Shown: piece by piece, positions 59,287 to 64,000 of the stretch | How the letters are laid out: the number at the start of each line of letters is the position of its first letter | How positions within the stretch are numbered: position 1 is the stretch's first letter | Assembly: GCF_018130145.1 (NCBI RefSeq) | Contig: NZ_JAFCMB010000015.1 | Coordinates: forward strand, 89,832 to 153,831 | Reading direction: 5' to 3' | Source: Bradyrhizobium sp. AUGA SZCCT0176 | GTDB taxonomy: Bacteria; Pseudomonadota; Alphaproteobacteria; Rhizobiales; Xanthobacteraceae | DNA length: 64,000 bases | Notes under the pieces: model-generated | What the model was told of the DNA's origin: nothing | Database searches by the model: none | The model's input: only the letters and a program-made list of their open reading frames with translations | Made by a program: the position numbers and the translations under genes

Positions 59287-59935
59287 ATTGCGTGGGCGCC
59301 GCCTTCTTGCGCGGCGCCGGCCGCTCCGGCTTCAGGGCCTGCGGGTCGAAGCCGATGTAGAAGATGTAGTTGTCGCTGGTCCCGGGCGCAGGCACCGGAT
59401 AGACCAGATCTTCGGCCACCAGCGTAAAGGGCTCGCTCCCGGTCTCGGTCATGGTGACCGTGGTCTGATAGGCCTTGGTAGCGATGGTCTTTTCGCTGAT
59501 CCCGCCCTGCACCACCGCGACGCGAAGCGGAACCTGCACCGACGGCGGCGCGCCGGCAGGACCTGCAATGACGCGCCCCTGAATCCCGATCCGCGCGGTG
59601 ATGACGCCGCCATTGAGGCTGCATTCCCGCGCCGTCTTGCCGATGGTCGCCTGGAAGCGCAAATCATTGCCGACCGGCTGCTTGCCGGGCGCGGCCACGG
59701 CATAGGTCGACGCGCCGGCCCTGACCCTCACCTCCGGACAGGTGAGGTCGCCGATATCCTGTTCAGCTTTCGGCGCTGCGCCCGGGGCCGGGGCCGGCTC
59801 GTCCGACTTGCCGCCGAACAGGCCCTTGAAGCGGTCGGTCAGCGACTGCGCCGACGCAGGCTGCGCGAGGCCGCAGCCGAGCCCGGCCACGACCGTGGCC
59901 GCGAGCGCTACCCTGAACAACCGATCATTACCCAT
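59285..59935 (-). CDS. Secreted hypothetical protein, 216 aa
   Basis: A signal peptide (MGNDRLFRVALAATVVAGLG, cleavage near ASAQ) is followed by SLTDRFKGLFGGKSDEPAPA and a low-complexity Pro/Ala linker. A beta-rich domain of about 140 residues comes next with two cysteines (DLTCPEVRVRAG and ARECSLNGG). IGIQGRVIAGPAG and DNYIFYIGFDP are likely strands. The end is rich in Pro, Lys and Arg. Homologues seem to be limited to Bradyrhizobium relatives; function unknown, probably envelope-associated. It converges with the ATP synthase operon. Confidence 0.82.
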   Translation of the reverse strand: MGNDRLFRVALAATVVAGLGCGLAQPASAQSLTDRFKGLFGGKSDEPAPAPGAAPKAEQDIGDLTCPEVRVRAGASTYAVAAPGKQPVGNDLRFQATIGKTARECSLNGGVITARIGIQGRVIAGPAGAPPSVQVPLRVAVVQGGISEKTIATKAYQTTVTMTETGSEPFTLVAEDLVYPVPAPGTSDNYIFYIGFDPQALKPERPAPRKKAAPTQ

Positions 59936-60064
59936 GCGACGTCCCCGGTATCCACGTCATCTCGAAGTTATCTTCCCCCGGCGGGCCTTATAGCAGGCCA
60001 ATGGCGGCGAACCCAAGGCCACCTGAAGGCGCGTGAGGCATCCGGCAAGGCCTGAAATCATGGG

Positions 60065-60652
60065 TTAACCGCGGAAATCCTCATGCAGCATGCCGAACAG
60101 CAGATGGTCCTGCCAGACGCCGTTGATGCACAGATAGCGCCGCGCCAGCCCCTCGCGGGTAAAGCCGCATTTCTCGAGCACCCGGATCGAGGGCGTATTG
60201 GTGGGAATGCAGGCGGCCTCGATACGGTGCAAATTGAGCTCGCCGAACAGCGACGGCAGCAGCACCCGCAGCGCCGTCGTCATGTAACCGCGATGGGCAT
60301 GGGGCTGGCCGACCCAATAGCCGATGGTGCCGGCCTGCACGATGCCGCGGCGGACATTGGCCAGCGTGATGCCGCCGATCATGGTGCCATCAGATTCGCG
60401 GAAAATGATGAACGGATAGGACCGGTCGGCCGCGATATCCTCGGCATAGCGCCGCAGCCGCCGCCGGAAGCCGGCCCGGGTGAGGTCATCCGACGGCCAG
60501 ATCGGCTCCCACGGCGTCAGATAGGCCCGGCTCGATTCGCGCAATTGCGCCCATTGCAGGAAATCCGCCATCTGCGGGGCGCGCAGCAACAGGCCGTGGC
60601 CGCGCGGCATGAGTGCGGCCGGTCCGCTGGATGGCAACCGAAACAGGGCCAT
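60065..60652 (-). CDS. GNAT-family N-acetyltransferase (RimJ/RimL type)
   Basis: The 195-aa protein has MIGGITLANVRRGIVQAGTI, then IGYWVGQPHAHRGYMTTALR, where Q-x-x-x-R-G-Y is the acetyl-CoA pyrophosphate loop. RIEAACIPTNTPSIRVLEKC and GFTREGLARRYLCINGVW are the usual RimJ-like end. These enzymes acetylate the N-terminal amino group of ribosomal or other proteins, or small amines. It is the last gene after thrC and the M16 peptidase, with a 25-bp gap. Confidence 0.9.
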   Translation of the reverse strand: MALFRLPSSGPAALMPRGHGLLLRAPQMADFLQWAQLRESSRAYLTPWEPIWPSDDLTRAGFRRRLRRYAEDIAADRSYPFIIFRESDGTMIGGITLANVRRGIVQAGTIGYWVGQPHAHRGYMTTALRVLLPSLFGELNLHRIEAACIPTNTPSIRVLEKCGFTREGLARRYLCINGVWQDHLLFGMLHEDFRG

Positions 60653-60677
60653 GCCCTAACTCCCAGAACGCTCTCCT

Positions 60678-61967
60678 TCAGTGGAGCAGCGTCTTTGCCT
60701 TCACCTTGGTCAATCCTTCCGCAAAAGTCACCGCCGTGTCCAGACCCCTGCCGCTGCCGAGCGCCACGACCGCCGGCCGGCTGCGCGAAAGCAGGCCCCG
60801 TGCGGCATTGCGGGTCGATTCCACGCTGACCGCGTCGATCCGGGCGACCAGCTCCTCCGCCGTCAGCGGCCGGCCGTAAGCGAGCATATGGCGGGCCAGC
60901 TGCTCGGCACGGGAGGAACAGCTTTCCAGCGCCATCAAGAGCCCCGCCTTCATCTGCGCCTTGGCGCGGGCGATCTCGGCCTCGGTCAGGGTTTCCACCG
61001 CGTCGTTGATGACGTCGACGATCACTTCCATCATTTCCGGCGCATCGTTCGGATCGGTGCCGGTATAGAGGCCGAAAAACCCGGTGTCGCTATAGGGCGC
61101 ATGGAAGGTGTAGATCGAGTAGCACAGCCCGCGCTTCTCGCGCACTTCCTGGAACAGCCGCGACGACATCCCGCCGCCGAGCGTGTTGGTGAACACCTGC
61201 AGCGAGAACAGCGACAGGTCGGTCTGCGGCACGCCCTCGAGCGCCAGCGTCATATGCGCCTGTTCGAGGTCGCGATGCACCACGCGCGAGCCGCCCTTGC
61301 CGAACATCGCTGCTTGCGGTTTCGGCGCCGGCGTTGCTTCAAAACTCGCAAAGCGCTGCGTCACTTCCTCGACGACGCGCTTGTGATCGACGGCGCCCGC
61401 CGCCGCCACCACCATGTCGGGCCCGCGATAATGCCTGGTCAGATAGCCGCGCAGCATGTCGCGATCGAATTTCTTCAGCGTCTTGGTGGTGCCGAGCAGC
61501 GACCGCCCCATCGGCTGGTCCGGATAGCAGAGCTCGTTGAGATGCTCGAACACGACGTCATCGGGCGTATCCTGCGCCGCGCCGATTTCCTGGGCGATGA
61601 CGCCCTTCTCGCGCTCGAGTTCATCTGGCACGAAGGACGGATTGGCGAGGATGTCGGAGAGCACGTCGAGCGCCAGCGGCACGTCGGCCTTCAGCACCCG
61701 TGCATAATAGGCGGTGGTCTCGGTCGAGGTCCCCGCATTGAGGTCGCCGCCAACCGCTTCGATCTCTTCCACGATCTCGCGCGAGGAGCGCCGCGTGGTG
61801 CCTTTGAATGCCATGTGTTCGAGCAGATGCGAGATGCCGTGCTCGTCGGGCTTTTCGTCGCGACCGCCGACGCCGGCCCACACGCCAAGTGCGGCGGTCT
61901 CCAGATGGGGCATGCTATCGGTAATGACGGTAAGGCCGGATGCTAGCTTGGTGACGTCAACACTCAT
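60678..61967 (-). CDS. M16 family zinc peptidase (processing-peptidase type)
   Basis: The 429-aa protein begins VTKLASGLTVITDSMPHLET. The inverted zinc motif HLLEH lies at about residues 48-52 (GISHLLEHMAFKGTTRRS), with the downstream glutamate in ELEREKGVIAQEI. GGGMSSRLFQEVREKRGLCY is the second-half signature. It is the single-chain bacterial relative of mitochondrial processing peptidase beta and probably degrades peptides in the cytoplasm. The ATG overlaps the thrC stop, so translation is coupled. Confidence 0.95.
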   Translation of the reverse strand: MSVDVTKLASGLTVITDSMPHLETAALGVWAGVGGRDEKPDEHGISHLLEHMAFKGTTRRSSREIVEEIEAVGGDLNAGTSTETTAYYARVLKADVPLALDVLSDILANPSFVPDELEREKGVIAQEIGAAQDTPDDVVFEHLNELCYPDQPMGRSLLGTTKTLKKFDRDMLRGYLTRHYRGPDMVVAAAGAVDHKRVVEEVTQRFASFEATPAPKPQAAMFGKGGSRVVHRDLEQAHMTLALEGVPQTDLSLFSLQVFTNTLGGGMSSRLFQEVREKRGLCYSIYTFHAPYSDTGFFGLYTGTDPNDAPEMMEVIVDVINDAVETLTEAEIARAKAQMKAGLLMALESCSSRAEQLARHMLAYGRPLTAEELVARIDAVSVESTRNAARGLLSRSRPAVVALGSGRGLDTAVTFAEGLTKVKAKTLLH

Positions 61968-63382
61968 CCGGCAACTCCCTGCTTCGCGGCACGGCTCACC
62001 GAGCGCACGAATCGCTCCACTTCGGCTGAATCGTTTTTCATCACCGTGATGTGTTCAGATTTGGTCATCAGGCCGTCGAGCCAGGCCGGCAATTGCGGTC
62101 GCACGCCGCAGGCCGCCTCGACCGCATCGGGGAATTTGGCCGGATGCGCGGTCGACAGCACGATATTGGGGATCTTCGAATCCGAGGTGTCGCGGTCGGC
62201 CACCGCCAGCGCCACCGCGGTATGGGGATCGACGAGGTCGCCGGCCTCGCGCCAGGCGGCGCGGATCGTGGCCGCGGTTTCGGTCTCATCGGCGCGGCCG
62301 GCGTCGAACTCCTCGCGGATCGCGGCCAGCGTCGCATCCGGCAGCACGAAGCGCCCGGACTGTTTCAGCGAACCCATCAGCCGCCGCACGCTGGCGGCAT
62401 CGCGTTGACCAGCCTCGAACAGCAGCCGCTCGAAATTCGAGGACACCTGGATATCCATCGAGGGCGACGCGGACGCATGGACCTCGCGCACCTCGTAGAT
62501 GCCGGTCTTCAGCGTGCGCGGCAGGATGTCGTTGATGTTCGAGGCGATGCGCAACCAGCGGATCGGCAGGCCCATTTTCTTGGCGGCGTAGCCGGCAAAG
62601 ATATCGCCGAAATTCCCGGTCGGCACCGTGAAATCGACCGTGCGCGCGGGCGCGCCGAGCGCCACCGCCGATGTGAAATAATAAACCACCTGCGCAACCA
62701 CCCGCGCCCAGTTGATCGAATTGACACCCGACAGCGAGACCGCATCGCGAAAGCCGTGATGATTGAACATCTCCTTCACGATCGCCTGGCAGTCGTCGAA
62801 ATTGCCTTCGATCGCCAGCGCGTGCACGTTGGCCGCGCCCGTCGTCGTCATCATCCGCCGCTGCACGTCGGAAATCCGGCCATGCGGAAACAGCACGATC
62901 AGATCGACATTGTCGAGACCGGCAAAGGCGTCGACCGCGGCGCCGCCGGTATCGCCCGAGGTCGCCACGACGATGGTGGTGCGCTGCGCGCGCTTGGCCA
63001 GCACGTGATCCATCAGCCGCGAGATCAACTGCATCGCGACGTCCTTGAACGCGAGCGTCGGGCCATGGAAAAGTTCGAGCACGAACTGGCTGGAGCCGGT
63101 CTGCCGCAACGGCACCACCGCGGGATGGCGGAACGTGGCGTAGGCTTCATTGGCCATGCGGCCGAGATCGGCGTCGGAGATCTCGCCGCCGGCGAACGGC
63201 CGGATCACCTCGACCGCGACTTCCCAATAGGGCCGTCCGAAAAATCCGGCGATGGTCTCGGGCGAAAGCTGCGGCCAGGTTTCAGGCACATAGAGACCGC
63301 CGTCGCGGGCAAGCCCGGTCAGCATCACATCGCAAAAACCCAGGGTGGGAGCTTCCCCCCGCGTCGAAATATACCGCGTCAA
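61964..63382 (-). CDS. thrC: Threonine synthase
   Basis: The TTG at 63382 is chosen because GGAGG lies 4 bp upstream and the result begins with LTRYISTRGEAPTLGFCDVM, like other threonine synthases; a TTG four codons earlier is possible. In the ~472-aa enzyme the PLP lysine is in FHGPTLAFKDVAMQLISRL, and VVATSGDTGGAAVDAFAG and VPTGNFGDIFAGYAAKKMGL are diagnostic. It converts O-phosphohomoserine to threonine. It heads a three-gene unit with the M16 peptidase and the acetyltransferase. Confidence 0.95.
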   Translation of the reverse strand: MTRYISTRGEAPTLGFCDVMLTGLARDGGLYVPETWPQLSPETIAGFFGRPYWEVAVEVIRPFAGGEISDADLGRMANEAYATFRHPAVVPLRQTGSSQFVLELFHGPTLAFKDVAMQLISRLMDHVLAKRAQRTTIVVATSGDTGGAAVDAFAGLDNVDLIVLFPHGRISDVQRRMMTTTGAANVHALAIEGNFDDCQAIVKEMFNHHGFRDAVSLSGVNSINWARVVAQVVYYFTSAVALGAPARTVDFTVPTGNFGDIFAGYAAKKMGLPIRWLRIASNINDILPRTLKTGIYEVREVHASASPSMDIQVSSNFERLLFEAGQRDAASVRRLMGSLKQSGRFVLPDATLAAIREEFDAGRADETETAATIRAAWREAGDLVDPHTAVALAVADRDTSDSKIPNIVLSTAHPAKFPDAVEAACGVRPQLPAWLDGLMTKSEHITVMKNDSAEVERFVRSVSRAAKQGVAG

Positions 63383-63577
63383 ACCGCCCTCCAAAGGCGT
63401 TAGCTTCCGCTAACCCTTTGATATCTGTGAATTATTACCCTTCGCCAACGACAAAGCGCGCGGCACCTTAAAGCGTTTTCGCTCCTTGTGAAATGCCGCA
63501 ATGGCGAAAAGGTGAGTGCGGGGGAGGCTTGCGCCATCCGGCGGTTACATTCTGGTGAAGCGCGCATTCTGCTAAAT

Positions 63578-63697
63578 GTCGTCCCGGCGAACGCCGGGAC
63601 CCATACGCCGCGGCGGTTATTTTGCAAAAGGTATCTAACGTCAGCGCTCTCACCGATGGGCCGCGGCGTATGGGTCCCGGCTCAAGGCCGGGACGAC
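63578..63697. repeat. Composite REP element, GTCGTCCC family (copy 3)
   Basis: GTCGTCCCGGCGAACGCCGG at the left and CAAGGCCGGGACGAC at the right enclose the inner CATACGCCGCGGCGG and CCGCGGCGTATGGG arms, so it can fold as nested hairpins. Related copies are at 28027-28213 and 54855-54997. Confidence 0.9.
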
Positions 63698-63721
63698 GTG
63701 GATAAGCATCGCAAAACATGC

Positions 63722-64000
63722 ATTCGCGATCTCGCGGCGCATTGCGTCCGAGCTTTGCCAGAAACTTCCCGCCCTCTCATCGAGAGGGCGCAGGGAAGAC
63801 CGGGTGCGCGCTGCACCCGCGGTCTCGCGTGCGGTTTGCACAAAACAAAGTGCACACGAGCATACAGGGCAGCGGAGAACACCCGGCCTTCCCTGCGCAA
63901 TGGCTTTACGGCTTATGCCGTGATCTCCCCGGAGACGAGTTCTTGGTTGACTCCGTCGCTGCCGTTCCCGCTTGCGCTTCTCCGACAGCTTGACGCCTGC
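63722..64000. repeat. Long structured repeat, copy 2 (3' partial)
   Basis: It aligns with 13910-14190. The outer stem is 63788-63806 with 63880-63898, identical to that of copy 1 including its single mismatch. The inner stem has one extra C-A mismatch (CTCGCGTGC against GCACACGAG). The spacer between inner arms differs in sequence and length. The repeat continues past the window edge. Confidence 0.88.

Larger units (their letters stand above)
63395..64000. other. Gene-free stretch at the window end
   Basis: It holds the composite REP at 63578-63697 and the second copy of the long structured repeat from 63722. Open frames here are repeat-derived and not convincing. The next real gene lies outside the window. 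Confidence 0.7.

Overview
The window comes from a GC-rich alphaproteobacterium, most likely Bradyrhizobium or a close relative in the Nitrobacteraceae. The evidence is gene content: a 409-aa ALAS-type HemA behind a FixK-like box, the F0 cluster atpI-B-E-F'-F, a murA-DUF2948-hisD-UPF0262-phosphatase-maf-yacG block, Bug and TRAP solute receptors, and many intergenic repeats of the kind seen in that group. There is no rRNA, CRISPR array, intact transposase or complete integrase.

Layout. 1-2.0 kb: two polysaccharide deacetylases, the first cut by the window edge. 2.1-11.8 kb: metabolic and transport genes (class III aminotransferase, Bug receptor, NUDIX hydrolase, thioesterase, aldo/keto reductase, TRAP transporter dctP-dctQ-dctM). 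11.4-16.2 kb: small conserved genes, an unknown protein convergent with a TPR protein, a nitrobindin-like protein and a GrlR-like protein, separated by a long structured repeat. 16.4-18.9 kb: a lower-GC islet with one DUF262/DUF1524 (GmrSD-type) predicted restriction gene carrying a probable RAMA-like C-terminal domain, bounded by related palindromic repeats. 19.0-21.7 kb: a large GGDEF-EAL protein. 21.9-27.9 kb: tRNA-Phe (with a partial upstream copy of its 3' end) and the murA-to-yacG housekeeping block. 28.2-32.4 kb: NAD(P)-binding protein, chloroperoxidase-type hydrolase, membrane protein, and a cyclic-nucleotide-binding/thioredoxin-reductase-like fusion. 32.8-36.1 kb: an islet at tRNA-Thr, bounded by a 27-bp copy of the tRNA 3' end, holding a Calx-beta/seven-repeat exoprotein, an integrase remnant and a Crp/Fnr regulator. 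36.4-41.2 kb: secreted GH16 and GH1 glycosidases, small proteins and an outer-membrane barrel. 41.4-47.2 kb: chemoreceptor, MBL hydrolase, small proteins, hemA. 47.3-54.3 kb: an SLC5-type hybrid histidine kinase and a LuxR-type response regulator resembling the CrbS/CrbR (MxtR/ErdR) acetate-switch pair, then an MHS-family transporter. 54.4-59.3 kb: YjbQ, an isomerase and the F0 ATP synthase operon. 59.3-64 kb: GNAT, M16 peptidase and threonine synthase in a tight operon, ending in a second copy of the structured repeat.

The best candidates for something new are the DUF262-DUF1524 islet with its flanking palindromes, the tRNA-Thr islet with its att-like repeat and dead integrase, and the two-copy structured repeat at 13.9 and 63.7 kb. 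All functions come from reading motifs by eye; no database search was run.
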